Positions 39,003 to 49,278 of a DNA stretch of 64,000 bases are shown here, piece by piece. Each line of letters opens with the position of its first letter. The stretch's first letter is position 1. Source of the DNA: Saccharofermentans sp. (lineage in GTDB: Bacteria; Bacillota; Clostridia; Saccharofermentanales; Saccharofermentanaceae); NCBI GenBank assembly GCA_024692235.1, contig JAILMW010000011.1, positions 1 through 64,000 of the forward strand. The letters are read 5' to 3'. The translations under genes were made by a program, and so were the position numbers. The notes beneath the pieces were generated by a model. It ran no database searches and was not told the DNA's origin. It saw only the letters and a program-made list of their open reading frames with translations.

Positions 39003-40850
39003 TTATGCCGGTTCACCGACGATTCCCAAGTCGTTCAAACGCTCTTCGTCGTATCCGTCTGTATCCATGGAGGACTGCTCATATGAACTTGACTCAATAT
39101 CCTGATCCAACATATCAGCTACCGTGCCGGCAGTACTAACAGAAGTTAACGACTGAACGGTATCAGCTTGAACAATTGTTAAAAAACTAATTGCGGTCTC
39201 ATCCGATATGGCTGCTGAATATCCTCTGTCACAAAGACCCATTGCTCTGGATACAAGAGCACTTGCAGAAGCACTTGTCATCCCTAAATTTACAAGGACA
39301 TTAACCACTCCATCTTGACTCATCTTCCTCAACAGCAACAAGAGCAGGTATTCTAACTCATTCATTGTAGCGGTAGGAGTGAATCTTGCAGCGTTCGCGA
39401 TAATGGAACCATAAGATGCAAGGCTTCTTGCCGTGCTATATGCATCCTCATCACCGTGATAATAATATTGCAACAATGGATTAAAGCCGCTCGCTTCAGG
39501 ATCGCCCCAATTAAGGTTGTAAAACTCAGTGGCCTCTTCAATAGTATCTGAAATTTGGAAAGCTATAGGAAAACTCTGACCGGTGATGAACACACCTTCA
39601 GCAACACCGGATAATAACGCTGCACCTTCCCAGATACCGTATACTCCACATACAACAGCGAACACACCAACGATCAGATCAACCTGATTGTTTGAGTTAC
39701 GAATATCTCTGGCAACCTCAGTATTAACCTCTCCAGCGTGAGTTGCAGCGAGGCACATATCGCCCATATATTCTTCCTCATTGATCTCTCTAACCTCTTC
39801 AAACGTCTCCTGGTAACCGTCTATACCGATCACATCTGTTGTGGGAGGATATATGTAATCGTATCTTCCCTGAACATTAGCAATAACGGAATTAATAAAA
39901 TCGACAAGTTCAAAAATCGGACGTTCTGTCTCACTCTGATCCGCAATCAATGTATCTTCAATCTCGTCAACCTTGTCGATCATACTCTGGGTAGTTTCAA
40001 CCAGAGCATTATACTTATCTGACAGTTCTCTGATACCCGGAATAGTATCATTGAAGTCGTACTCATAAGCGGAATCAATATATAAGTTCATTGTACTAGA
40101 GACGATATATGTGTGCTTTCTGCGCATATAGTCGCCTTTAGCATCCAAGGCCTGTATAAACTCTTCCATCTTTGCCTTATAGAAAACATAATAATCCCCG
40201 TTGTACGTCAACAACGAACTGTTGGAATAGCTATTCCAATAGTGGGATATATGCGCAAAGAACGTCTGCGCAACGGTTCTTATTCCCTGGCAAACATTCG
40301 TATGAATTTCATAAAAATACCCTAAAGTAGCTTCAGATGCTTCACCACTGAAATTAGGTGTGGATCGAAAAGATGTTATCATACCAATAAGCGTATTTGT
40401 GTGATCTATCAATTCAAAGAGATTCTCAATAATATTGGCTGCCATCATATCAAGATCATGAATTCCAAATGACCAATCCGGATACATATGAGCGGCTGTA
40501 CCGACTGTATATTCAACCGTTTGGGGATCGACCAGACAATCCAACAAGATAGACCACCTGGTTTCAGTTGAATGAATATCATCAAAAGCTAATACATTTC
40601 CGCAAGCACTATCAAAAAAGTAAAATGCACACGCCGTATCTGCTATATATCCCAGATCCCTCTTGAACAGCAAAATGTATTTGGAAATGATATCTCTGAA
40701 ATTATTATATGCATCAGGCAGATACTGTAAGCCCGCTGCAGTGTGTCCTGTCGTAGTTCTTAATATCGGGAGTGCCAATTCCTCTGCAGCTTCCCTCAAC
40801 CCGGTCATTTCTTCCAATAATTCATCTTCATTAACAACAATATTCGACAT
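39003..40850 (-). CDS. Predicted LXG-like T7SS substrate with unassigned C-terminus
   Basis: 615 aa without Sec signal; ASEATLGYFYEIHTNVCQGIRTVAQTFFAHISHYWNSY aligns by eye with the 713-aa protein; central hydrophobic LIVGVFAVVCGVYGIWEGAALLSGVAEGVFI; FNPLLQYYYHGDEDAYSTARSLASYGSII resembles LXG pre-toxin regions. Confidence 0.6.
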   Translation of the reverse strand: MSNIVVNEDELLEEMTGLREAAEELALPILRTTTGHTAAGLQYLPDAYNNFRDIISKYILLFKRDLGYIADTACAFYFFDSACGNVLAFDDIHSTETRWSILLDCLVDPQTVEYTVGTAAHMYPDWSFGIHDLDMMAANIIENLFELIDHTNTLIGMITSFRSTPNFSGEASEATLGYFYEIHTNVCQGIRTVAQTFFAHISHYWNSYSNSSLLTYNGDYYVFYKAKMEEFIQALDAKGDYMRRKHTYIVSSTMNLYIDSAYEYDFNDTIPGIRELSDKYNALVETTQSMIDKVDEIEDTLIADQSETERPIFELVDFINSVIANVQGRYDYIYPPTTDVIGIDGYQETFEEVREINEEEYMGDMCLAATHAGEVNTEVARDIRNSNNQVDLIVGVFAVVCGVYGIWEGAALLSGVAEGVFITGQSFPIAFQISDTIEEATEFYNLNWGDPEASGFNPLLQYYYHGDEDAYSTARSLASYGSIIANAARFTPTATMNELEYLLLLLLRKMSQDGVVNVLVNLGMTSASASALVSRAMGLCDRGYSAAISDETAISFLTIVQADTVQSLTSVSTAGTVADMLDQDIESSSYEQSSMDTDGYDEERLNDLGIVGEPA

Positions 40851-40866
40851 ATTCCCCTACCTCCAT

Positions 40867-41415
40867 TTATCTAATTAAATTCAAAATATTTGAAGAAATG
40901 TCGCTCATTGTATCCGAAATAGTAGATCTCAACGACTCAAGATCTGAAGCAAGTCTGCTAACCTCTGCTGAGACTTCATCTCGATAACCGGCAAATAAAT
41001 AGATATTCTCATTGATATCATCACGACACGCAATCGCCTGAGCTTTGGTATTTTCAACTTCATCCTCATATGCGATTGTCATGGATTTCAAAAGCGTAGG
41101 AGAATCATCACAATAACAATTACTGAATAGATTTTCAATGAACAGGCCTTGACATGTGTGTTCTACTTCAGCATTCATACAATTGGGTAAATACTCTAAT
41201 TCATCATATACGTTAGAATGTATCTCGTTCTTATACTCTTCAAGAAATTCAATATATGCATCAAGCAGATCTTTCTTTGCAGTTAACTCTTCTATGCGAG
41301 TGCACCACTCATTGTACGCATTGACTGCTGAATTATACGCATCTTGCGCTTGTGATAATAAACTATTATTCCCAGAATTTCCCGGGTGTGGCATATTAAT
41401 TCCCTCACAATTCAA
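40867..41415 (-). CDS. Helical small protein upstream of LXG-like gene (Lap-like role proposed)
   Basis: 182 aa, predicted coiled coil (EWCTRIEELTAKKDLLDAYIEFLEEYKNEI), no signal peptide, 16 nt upstream of the LXG-like gene. Confidence 0.5.
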   Translation of the reverse strand: MNCEGINMPHPGNSGNNSLLSQAQDAYNSAVNAYNEWCTRIEELTAKKDLLDAYIEFLEEYKNEIHSNVYDELEYLPNCMNAEVEHTCQGLFIENLFSNCYCDDSPTLLKSMTIAYEDEVENTKAQAIACRDDINENIYLFAGYRDEVSAEVSRLASDLESLRSTISDTMSDISSNILNLIR

Positions 41416-41471
41416 ATAATTTGCTATATTAATTTAGTGTATAATATAACAAAAACCGTTTACGAGGCTAT

Positions 41472-42257
41472 ATGAAAAAAGAAACAAAATCTTTTGTGAT
41501 AATTTCCTTATCTTTGCTAATTTCTTTTATAAGCACAGGATGCATACCACATCCTAGACCTACACAAACACAATATGACCCCACCGAATATAGTTCGGTC
41601 GCTAGCGAGATCCTGGATTCGATGCAAAACGGTGCACACGGTCTGGACTCCGATCTTCCCTGGTATACAGATATTTGCGGCTATGTGAATGATGGCGTCT
41701 ATTGTAACGAGAATCTCATGTTCTCGATCGAGATCCCTGAAGATTGGCATGTTTATTCCTTGGAAGAAATGGGAGAATACGGAGTCCCGTCATCCACTGC
41801 TCGATTGGTTTTCGACGCCGAAGCAGACCACAGGATCGACCCGGGCGATGAGGTCTACGATCTTATGTGCGATGACTCTGAAGGCCATCGCATCAGCGTA
41901 TTATTAAATTTTTGGGGTTATAATCCTCCATACGATGTCCTAACAAGGACACATCTCAACAACATCATGCGCGACAGCAGGACCGAATTGGAAGCGGATT
42001 CTACAGTCTCAAGAGTAACTAGAGATGACCCGACTCTTGTCGAAGTCAACGGACAACTTGTATATACGATCAATTGGACTATTCACCATGAGGATGGTTC
42101 CGAGACATATCGAACTGAGATAATCGACTTTTACCAATCGTCTACAAGAGTTGTAGCCATTGAATATAATTCTCCGGAAGAGCTGGAAGAGTATATGTCC
42201 CTTATCACGTATCAGGCTGATAACACATTCCCTTCTACTGAAGAGACTTCCTCATAA
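41472..42257 (+). CDS. Lipoprotein of unknown function, divergent from the LXG-like locus
   Basis: MKKETKSFVIISLSLLISFISTGCIP lipobox; FSIEIPEDWHVYS segment seen in PsbP/DUF1795-type domains. Confidence 0.6.
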   Translation: MKKETKSFVIISLSLLISFISTGCIPHPRPTQTQYDPTEYSSVASEILDSMQNGAHGLDSDLPWYTDICGYVNDGVYCNENLMFSIEIPEDWHVYSLEEMGEYGVPSSTARLVFDAEADHRIDPGDEVYDLMCDDSEGHRISVLLNFWGYNPPYDVLTRTHLNNIMRDSRTELEADSTVSRVTRDDPTLVEVNGQLVYTINWTIHHEDGSETYRTEIIDFYQSSTRVVAIEYNSPEELEEYMSLITYQADNTFPSTEETSS

Positions 42258-42990
42258 GATCGCGCAGCTCATCTTCATCGTAGCTTCCGCACATGATATC
42301 TATATGCATGGGGACAAGATCCTTGAACTTCAGATATGCATGATCTTCCATGAGGTCCGAATAGAACTTCTCTCTGTCTCCGTCACACATGATGCTGCTG
42401 GCGGTCTCCGTAGTGAATATGGACTTTCTGAACAGCAGGTTCATGTTGAGAGTGAAGCCTTCGGAATATAGGATTATATGAAGGACATAGTATGTCTTAA
42501 GGTCTGAATAGCGAGTTCCTTCTAATGAATCGTATTCGATATTTTCGCCTTCCTTGATGTGTGCGTCGGTTATCTCCTTGAATATCCTTACGGCTTCCTT
42601 AACCGTAACATCCTCAGGGCGTGCCTCCTTAAGCTCTCCCGCAAGAGGAAGATATCTGTTGCCGGGTCTGTCGTAAGGCCACTCGGGAATACCTGTAAGC
42701 GATTCAACCAGCTTAGCGATATCTTCGTAAGGAGTATTGCTCCTTAATCCGGAGTATAAGAGCTTGGAGCATTCGTCGTCTCCGTCCTTGACGGCTGACA
42801 GACACTTGACGGTCTCCATGACGGATACGATAAGATCGAATGCCAGAAATGCTACACCTACCGCAAGATATGCAGTGTTTATCCTGCTAAGGATAAGTCC
42901 GAGCAGAAAGATCACAAGACAAAATCCCAGCCTGAAGAAGAATGTGCTGATAAAAAGACCGAATACGACCTTGAGATAGAACTTGTTCAC
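42235..42990 (-). CDS. Membrane protein of unknown function
   Basis: 251 aa, two N-terminal TMs then a soluble domain; 3' end overlaps the convergent lipoprotein by 23 nt. Confidence 0.6.
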   Translation of the reverse strand: MNKFYLKVVFGLFISTFFFRLGFCLVIFLLGLILSRINTAYLAVGVAFLAFDLIVSVMETVKCLSAVKDGDDECSKLLYSGLRSNTPYEDIAKLVESLTGIPEWPYDRPGNRYLPLAGELKEARPEDVTVKEAVRIFKEITDAHIKEGENIEYDSLEGTRYSDLKTYYVLHIILYSEGFTLNMNLLFRKSIFTTETASSIMCDGDREKFYSDLMEDHAYLKFKDLVPMHIDIMCGSYDEDELRDLMRKSLQ

Positions 42991-43043
42991 CTAAATACTC
43001 CTGCGGTTAGTTGATGCAGGAGCATTATATCACAGGGAGAGCG

Positions 43044-46000
43044 TTACCATTTCCACTCTTCGAAGAATCTCTTCACGCCTGCTCCTCCGCCTTCGGCCTG
43101 CTCACCCTGAAGCTCTGCCTTGCGCTTGCCGTACTCGTTGATGGCAGCCATAGAGATAAGGATCACTCCTACTACCAGGAGGTATACGAGCCATGCCTTG
43201 CTTGCCCAGAATGTGGCGGATAAGTATATGGCGATGGCGATTATCGCGATGACCGAGAGTAAGAACCAGGACTTGTCCTTGGCGATAAAGGCGTAGATGA
43301 AGATAGCGACCGATACGATACCGGTGATAAGAAGATCTGATATCTCTCCTGTAGCAGCGGCACTTATTCCTTCTATCGCAAGACAGAATGAGACCGTTAC
43401 GATCCAGATGACTCTCATGGTGGATTCCTTACCGGGCTTTATGACGTTCCTTATTATGAATACGTCAAGAAGGATAAGGAGCATTACGACTTCACCGCTT
43501 ATTACATCCGGAAGATCTTTTACTAACGGAAGGCTTAAGATCGCCAGGCACATAAAAGACGTGGAAATGGAAAGAAGTATCGCCTTGGCCTTGGGGAATC
43601 TTATCGCATGATTAATAAGGATAAGAGCGATCGTAAAAAGTATCGCGAACAGCGCTATGTCAGAGTTGCTGTTGTTGCTTGCCGCATTAAGCGGGAACAA
43701 TATGGATACATACGTCAGGTAATCAAGATATAAGGGCTTGGTATATACCTTCTTATGAAGGAGAAGTCCGAGGCCTATAAGAAGTACGCCGATCACGCAA
43801 GCGAATATGTAATAACCGCCGACAGAAGATAGTGCATCCATTATATAGAACGAACCTATAAGGATAGGTACGATCGCTACTACAGTATTCTTCTTGAGGT
43901 ACATAAGTACGACAAACAAAGAAGCTACGGCTACACCGATCCACGGGCTGACCTCCATAGTCTCATTCCATATGCAGTACAGGGAGCCTATAAGGCAGGA
44001 AGTAATATCGGCAACAGCTATATACTTGCCGATGACTTCGTGAGATCTGATCTGAGGGATAAGACCTGCTGCTATGACTACACTGTAGAAGATGATGCCG
44101 GGGAAGTGTTCAGGTCCGATGAATACGGCACTTATAAGCATAGATACCGAGCAAAGCGCGAATACTACTGCAGCACAGGAACGTATGTCGGGATGCTTGC
44201 CGGGACGTGCTATGTATCTTGAGATCAGTGCAGCAAGAGCAGCAATGATCAGAAGCGAAGATACAACGATCCTTACAGGGCGCGTAGAAGTAGCAGCATC
44301 TATAAGCATACAGACTGAACATGCATAGTAAGCATAAGAAGCCCAGGCTGCCATGGTCTTGCCCTTTATCTTGGGGATAACTACCGCGCATGCGATATAG
44401 CAGATAAGTGCGATCGCGCCTCCGAATACCATGGGAAGATCGGTATTGCCGCGATAGAAGATAACTGTTCCGACTGAATAGAATAACGTCGAAGAGAATA
44501 TTCCGCCGGCAATAAGAGATGCGATCTTAACCTCCTTGCGGTTATCTTTCCTGAAGGCACATACTGCCATAAGAAGTACCGATGCCGCGATAAGCACGAT
44601 GCTGACAACATAACGAGCTGCTAACTGATCGTCGAAGACCAGCTTTCCCATAAGAGCTGCTACAAAGAATACGGCGGGATAAGCAAGGTCGGTGACTGCA
44701 TTTCGAAGTTTGGAAAACTCGGTGAAGATATAGAAGACAAGAAGACATATACCGAATACCGCCATCTCGGTTTCTACTCCGGACGAGGAAGGGATATCAG
44801 CGAATGTAGTTGCATACAAAGATATGAAGGCGGCGATCGCGGGTGTTATATAGCGCTGCCACTTGGAGCCTCCGAAGACGACTCTTATATAAAGGCTTGC
44901 AAATACCATAAGAAGGCAGAGCATGTATATGACGGATCTCGGATCTCCGAATGCGGCTGCCATAAAGGCCATGGCAGTGTAGTGGCTGATGGCAGAAAGA
45001 ACGCGTGATACCTTAGTTGCTGTCTCCTTCTCCGTTATTGACATACGGACGGAGCGAACGATGGCGGAAGTACAGATCGCCAAATACATCAAGTGACCCG
45101 AGAGCGTAGGGAAAGCGCTGACGAATGTCGCGAACATGAATGCATAGGAACAGATCCTTAAGGAGGGATGCTTCTGTCGCTTGTAGTTGCAAAGGATATA
45201 AAGGGCCAGCGCAGATGTATATGCCATCGCCGAAGCCGAATAGAGAACACCCGTATTGATGTGATCCGGAAGCTTAGTTCCGAGCATGGAGGCAATGTTC
45301 TGCAAAGCCTTGCCCAGGGTGTTGTCGTAGAAGATGCCGGTGCCTGCGCAGTACACGAGAGCAATACTTGTAAGAGAGGCTACAGCCGAGAGTATATAGC
45401 TTACGATCCTGTTCTGCCCCTTGGAGAAAGCCGAATACCCTGCCACAAGCGCAGTTACGAAGATAACTGAGAGCGTCACATAGTAGAAACTTGTAAATTC
45501 GGGTCTGTATTCTATCCATCCTGCGAAGATGCCTCCGACAAGAGAGAAAGTAAGGATAAGATCTGATGCTATGGAATTCCTCTTTATAACCTTAAGGAGC
45601 ACGAAGAATGCAGTGATAAGAAGAGCATATACCATAAGAGGATATGTCCTGTCGTTGTACTCGTACTTTGTAAAGGATGTGGCATAAAGCGAGAATATAA
45701 GCATCGCCACGGGTGCAGCATATCCCATCCACTTCTTCTTGCCGATAAGAAGAGTCGCGATAACAAGGCCCAGGCCGATTATTACGGGGATATTTTCGAA
45801 GTTCCATAAAACAAGGAATATCGCGCCCAGGGATACATATGTGATAACTTCGGAATAAAGCTTAAAGAACTTGATCTCTTCGCTCTTCTTACTGTGCGAG
45901 AATAACGTTGCTGCCAAAGATGCCGCGGACAGTGCCGAGAAACAGCATCCGACCCTGTCGTAGAACCCGGATGCGAACTGAGCCGCTACGAACAGAAGCG

Positions 46001-46781
46001 TCCAGGTAAATCCGAGATACATTATGCCGTAGTATGCACCTGACTTATAGATCTTAACTCCCACATAACCTGCAAGTCCGAACAGGAGCGCCGCACATGC
46101 AGCTACTATGGCACCTCCGTTCCCTGCGAAAGAGAACCACTCGCCGATAAGCTTCATGGCACCGATGCCGCAAGTGACTACAGGAAGCAAGAGCGATCCT
46201 AATGTATAGAAAGCAAAGCCGGTCTGCTTAAGCTTAAGGACCTTACCTGATAAGTACGATAGGAAGAATACCAGAGCTACTACTCCGATAAGCACTCCCG
46301 CTCTTACACCGTCGTTCATGAATCCCCAGGATGAGGATATAAATACCGCACCCACTATGGTGATAAGAAGTACGCCGACGGCAAAAGATATATTGATACT
46401 GCTGAACTTGACTTTTTCTTTGGGCTTCGAAGAAGGCTTGGGCAAAGGCGCAGGTGCACTTACGGGAGCAGGTCTTTGAACTGTTGCCTGATCCTTTATG
46501 GCAGCTGCAGGCTGAACCTGAGTCTTTACTTCCGGCTTTTGAACCGGAACTTGTACCTTGGGAGATTGAACATTATTCTGAGAAGAAGCAGAAGGCTTAG
46601 CCTGAGAAGATTTATTCATCTCGCCTATCTGCCGCCTTAAGGCATCTACCGTATTCTGATAATGACGAAGCCTCTTGGTCTTAGAGTTGTTATTAACAAG
46701 CAGGACTACTATGGCTATGGTTGCTCCCAAGCCATACATGAACTGAAGTATTATAAACAAGATATAACCCAGATCGTCCAT
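43044..46781 (-). CDS. Very large polytopic membrane protein (SCO7613/DUF2157-like)
   Basis: 1245 aa; N-terminal TM, Pro/Lys/Gln-rich linker, then a long series of hydrophobic segments. Confidence 0.7.
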   Translation of the reverse strand: MDDLGYILFIILQFMYGLGATIAIVVLLVNNNSKTKRLRHYQNTVDALRRQIGEMNKSSQAKPSASSQNNVQSPKVQVPVQKPEVKTQVQPAAAIKDQATVQRPAPVSAPAPLPKPSSKPKEKVKFSSINISFAVGVLLITIVGAVFISSSWGFMNDGVRAGVLIGVVALVFFLSYLSGKVLKLKQTGFAFYTLGSLLLPVVTCGIGAMKLIGEWFSFAGNGGAIVAACAALLFGLAGYVGVKIYKSGAYYGIMYLGFTWTLLFVAAQFASGFYDRVGCCFSALSAASLAATLFSHSKKSEEIKFFKLYSEVITYVSLGAIFLVLWNFENIPVIIGLGLVIATLLIGKKKWMGYAAPVAMLIFSLYATSFTKYEYNDRTYPLMVYALLITAFFVLLKVIKRNSIASDLILTFSLVGGIFAGWIEYRPEFTSFYYVTLSVIFVTALVAGYSAFSKGQNRIVSYILSAVASLTSIALVYCAGTGIFYDNTLGKALQNIASMLGTKLPDHINTGVLYSASAMAYTSALALYILCNYKRQKHPSLRICSYAFMFATFVSAFPTLSGHLMYLAICTSAIVRSVRMSITEKETATKVSRVLSAISHYTAMAFMAAAFGDPRSVIYMLCLLMVFASLYIRVVFGGSKWQRYITPAIAAFISLYATTFADIPSSSGVETEMAVFGICLLVFYIFTEFSKLRNAVTDLAYPAVFFVAALMGKLVFDDQLAARYVVSIVLIAASVLLMAVCAFRKDNRKEVKIASLIAGGIFSSTLFYSVGTVIFYRGNTDLPMVFGGAIALICYIACAVVIPKIKGKTMAAWASYAYYACSVCMLIDAATSTRPVRIVVSSLLIIAALAALISRYIARPGKHPDIRSCAAVVFALCSVSMLISAVFIGPEHFPGIIFYSVVIAAGLIPQIRSHEVIGKYIAVADITSCLIGSLYCIWNETMEVSPWIGVAVASLFVVLMYLKKNTVVAIVPILIGSFYIMDALSSVGGYYIFACVIGVLLIGLGLLLHKKVYTKPLYLDYLTYVSILFPLNAASNNSNSDIALFAILFTIALILINHAIRFPKAKAILLSISTSFMCLAILSLPLVKDLPDVISGEVVMLLILLDVFIIRNVIKPGKESTMRVIWIVTVSFCLAIEGISAAATGEISDLLITGIVSVAIFIYAFIAKDKSWFLLSVIAIIAIAIYLSATFWASKAWLVYLLVVGVILISMAAINEYGKRKAELQGEQAEGGGAGVKRFFEEWKW

Positions 46782-46869
46782 GAATCAATCGTAACACACG
46801 TGTTTAGAAAGTGCAAATTTACACTTTTACGATATGATTACAACTTTTTCACGGACGATCCGCGGAGCT

Positions 46870-48489
46870 TTATCTCTCTGATGTCCTGTATTCGTTAAGG
46901 ACTATAACAGTACTTATCTGATCTTCTTCACGAGATTCTCTGATAGTATAGCTGTTGCACATATAATCACTGTTATCCTGATCGTAGAATCTGAACTCCA
47001 GCTCGGAATCCTTTAATGTGCTTCCGTCGGGAAGATCGTTAGCATTAACAGTAAACTCTTGTGTACTTCCGCTTGAGATAACGGGAGATCCGTCGGCATT
47101 ACACATACCGCTTACCATCTCTCCGTCTGCGTATAACTCCACATAGCCGATATCTCTGCTGCTCTGATTCTCTGCATATACGGTGAATGACCCTCTCTGC
47201 GTAAGTCCTGCTTCACCGTGATATCCGACGACCGTAAAGACGCCGGAGATGATGCTCATAAGGACATAAGATGCGGCCGTAAATATTATCCATGCTCTTA
47301 CATGGTTCTTACCCTTGATAACAGATATGATCACGGTTACAGCAGCCGCCGCAAGGATCACCGTTCCCCACATGGCAAGCATCCTCTTAGGCGTATAGCC
47401 GAAGGTATTAAAGTACATAAGAAGCTTACTTAAGGATACGACGGCAAAGAGGATGCTCTCTGTCATAAGAAGAGCCATAAGTCCCTTAGAGACTTTCCCC
47501 TTACCTTCAGCTCTTCTCTCGAATATATTAACTACGACATATACGAGCATATTGATAGCCATTATGCCTACAAGTTCAAAGAAGCCTCTTCTTGCATAGT
47601 CTACGACATTAAAGCCATCGGGGATCATTCCCATAAGACCTCCGAATATATATCTGAACTCTACGACGAAGAACAGAATATACATAGCGGCAAAAAGACC
47701 TGTTATAAAGCTCATGGCAAGTGAAGATACATTTCTTCTCCTGGAAAGAGCCTCTTGGCACTTCTTCCCCGCTTCGCGCTCCTTATCTCCATTGCTCTTG
47801 GAAGATCCGGAGACAAGTCCGTAGAGGAAGAGGCAGACAGGGCATGCGAACAAGAGTCTTAATATACATCTTGCAACGACATCAGCCCTCAGATACTTAA
47901 AGATATCAAGTGTTGTGAGGATCTTCTCGATGATCTTTTCAAAGTCGCTGTTTATCTTGGATAAAAGGACCATGGCAACTATGAAGAACGGGAGAAGTAT
48001 CAATACCGGGATGATCCAGGAGAAAGATACTTTCTTCTTCTCCTGTCCCTCTTCCTTATTACGAAGATCCTTGGATTCGATTATATATTCGCCCATATTC
48101 GCGAACGACCCGACAAAAGCACCTCTTGCAAGGTCGAGCCATATATAAGATCCGGTCTTCTTATCTACAAGGATATCGTTAGATATAAGGACGGAATATA
48201 TCGCACACAGATGTATACCCAGCATAGAGAGATCGAAGGAAGGAGCGATCCCCGAAGTAAGAGATGTAAGTACCATTACCGCGTACCAGAAGAAAGATCT
48301 CCTGTCAGTCTTCTCTCTTCTTCCGTGAAGTACGATCTCGTTCCAGGCGATAAAGAGAATGCTGAAGATCGTGGGGAAGATCCATATATGTTCAGGCTGC
48401 TTCCAGGGCCATATCAGAAGTAAATAAAGGTATGCAAGAGGATAGGCGAGCATGAGGCCCGCCCTCCTTAATGTTATCTTGTTGTCCAT
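46870..48489 (-). CDS. Polytopic membrane protein, DUF4173/DUF4153-like
   Basis: Multi-TM; GFNVVDYARRGFFELVGIMAINMLVY. Start MDNKITLRR at 48489 within ORF 46870..48534. Confidence 0.65.
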   Translation of the reverse strand: MDNKITLRRAGLMLAYPLAYLYLLLIWPWKQPEHIWIFPTIFSILFIAWNEIVLHGRREKTDRRSFFWYAVMVLTSLTSGIAPSFDLSMLGIHLCAIYSVLISNDILVDKKTGSYIWLDLARGAFVGSFANMGEYIIESKDLRNKEEGQEKKKVSFSWIIPVLILLPFFIVAMVLLSKINSDFEKIIEKILTTLDIFKYLRADVVARCILRLLFACPVCLFLYGLVSGSSKSNGDKEREAGKKCQEALSRRRNVSSLAMSFITGLFAAMYILFFVVEFRYIFGGLMGMIPDGFNVVDYARRGFFELVGIMAINMLVYVVVNIFERRAEGKGKVSKGLMALLMTESILFAVVSLSKLLMYFNTFGYTPKRMLAMWGTVILAAAAVTVIISVIKGKNHVRAWIIFTAASYVLMSIISGVFTVVGYHGEAGLTQRGSFTVYAENQSSRDIGYVELYADGEMVSGMCNADGSPVISSGSTQEFTVNANDLPDGSTLKDSELEFRFYDQDNSDYMCNSYTIRESREEDQISTVIVLNEYRTSER

Positions 48490-48494
48490 GTGAA

Positions 48495-48701
48495 TTAATC
48501 CTCTTGGTATTCCAGGATATCTCCGGGCTGACAATCCAGCGCCTTACAGATATCGTTCAATGTGGAGAACCTGACTGCCTTAGCTTTCTGGTTCTTGAGT
48601 ATAGAGAGATTGGCGGGTGTGATGCCGACCTTCTCTGCGAGGTCTCCGGAGGAGATCTTACGCTTTGCCATCATGACATCGAGATTAACTATAATAGCCA
48701 T
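48495..48701 (-). CDS. XRE-family HTH regulator (YozG-like)
   Basis: 68 aa; MAIIVNLDVMMAKRKISSGDLAEKVGITPANLSILKNQKAKAVRFSTLNDICKALDCQPGDILEYQED. Confidence 0.93.
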   Translation of the reverse strand: MAIIVNLDVMMAKRKISSGDLAEKVGITPANLSILKNQKAKAVRFSTLNDICKALDCQPGDILEYQED

Positions 48702-48716
48702 ATCATTCTCCTCCTT

Positions 48717-49175
48717 TCAGATAGTAAGATCAAGATCGTTCTTCATGACGATAGCCTTGTCGAAGACGACCTTTACCGATAATACGATAAGTGCCATGAA
48801 CCATGCCACAAGTGCCAGGAATGCTGATTCGCCCCATACGAGTCCCAATACTGCAAATGCAACGCCTGCGCCGATAAGGGAGAATACGATGTAGGACATG
48901 AGCTTCGTGTTCTTGGTATCGAAGACGACATCCTTGCTCATATTGGCCAGGAGCTTATAGACACTTATAAGGACTACATAAGCCAGTACGGTTACGGCGT
49001 AATAGACGATGGTAAATATCGTATATGCCAGCTGGTCGTCTCTTCTTGCCCATACATTGCAGATGTACCTGGCTGAAGTCCAGCCTACCGCATCTGCGAA
49101 CACTACCAAAAGAATGAAGAAGATCGTGGCGACTTTGGACCACTTGATGATCTTGTTGTTATATTTGCTTTCCAT
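48717..49175 (-). CDS. DUF2975-like membrane protein
   Basis: 4-TM protein directly upstream of the small XRE regulator, a common pairing; start MESKYNN at 49175. Confidence 0.75.
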   Translation of the reverse strand: MESKYNNKIIKWSKVATIFFILLVVFADAVGWTSARYICNVWARRDDQLAYTIFTIVYYAVTVLAYVVLISVYKLLANMSKDVVFDTKNTKLMSYIVFSLIGAGVAFAVLGLVWGESAFLALVAWFMALIVLSVKVVFDKAIVMKNDLDLTI

Positions 49176-49278
49176 ATCAAAAACCTCCTGCATAGAGTAA
49201 TAAGCATGCTCTTATAGCATCATAATACTCTTCGTTTTATCGAAATGCAAGAGGTTTTTATTGTTTTTCGATATATTT

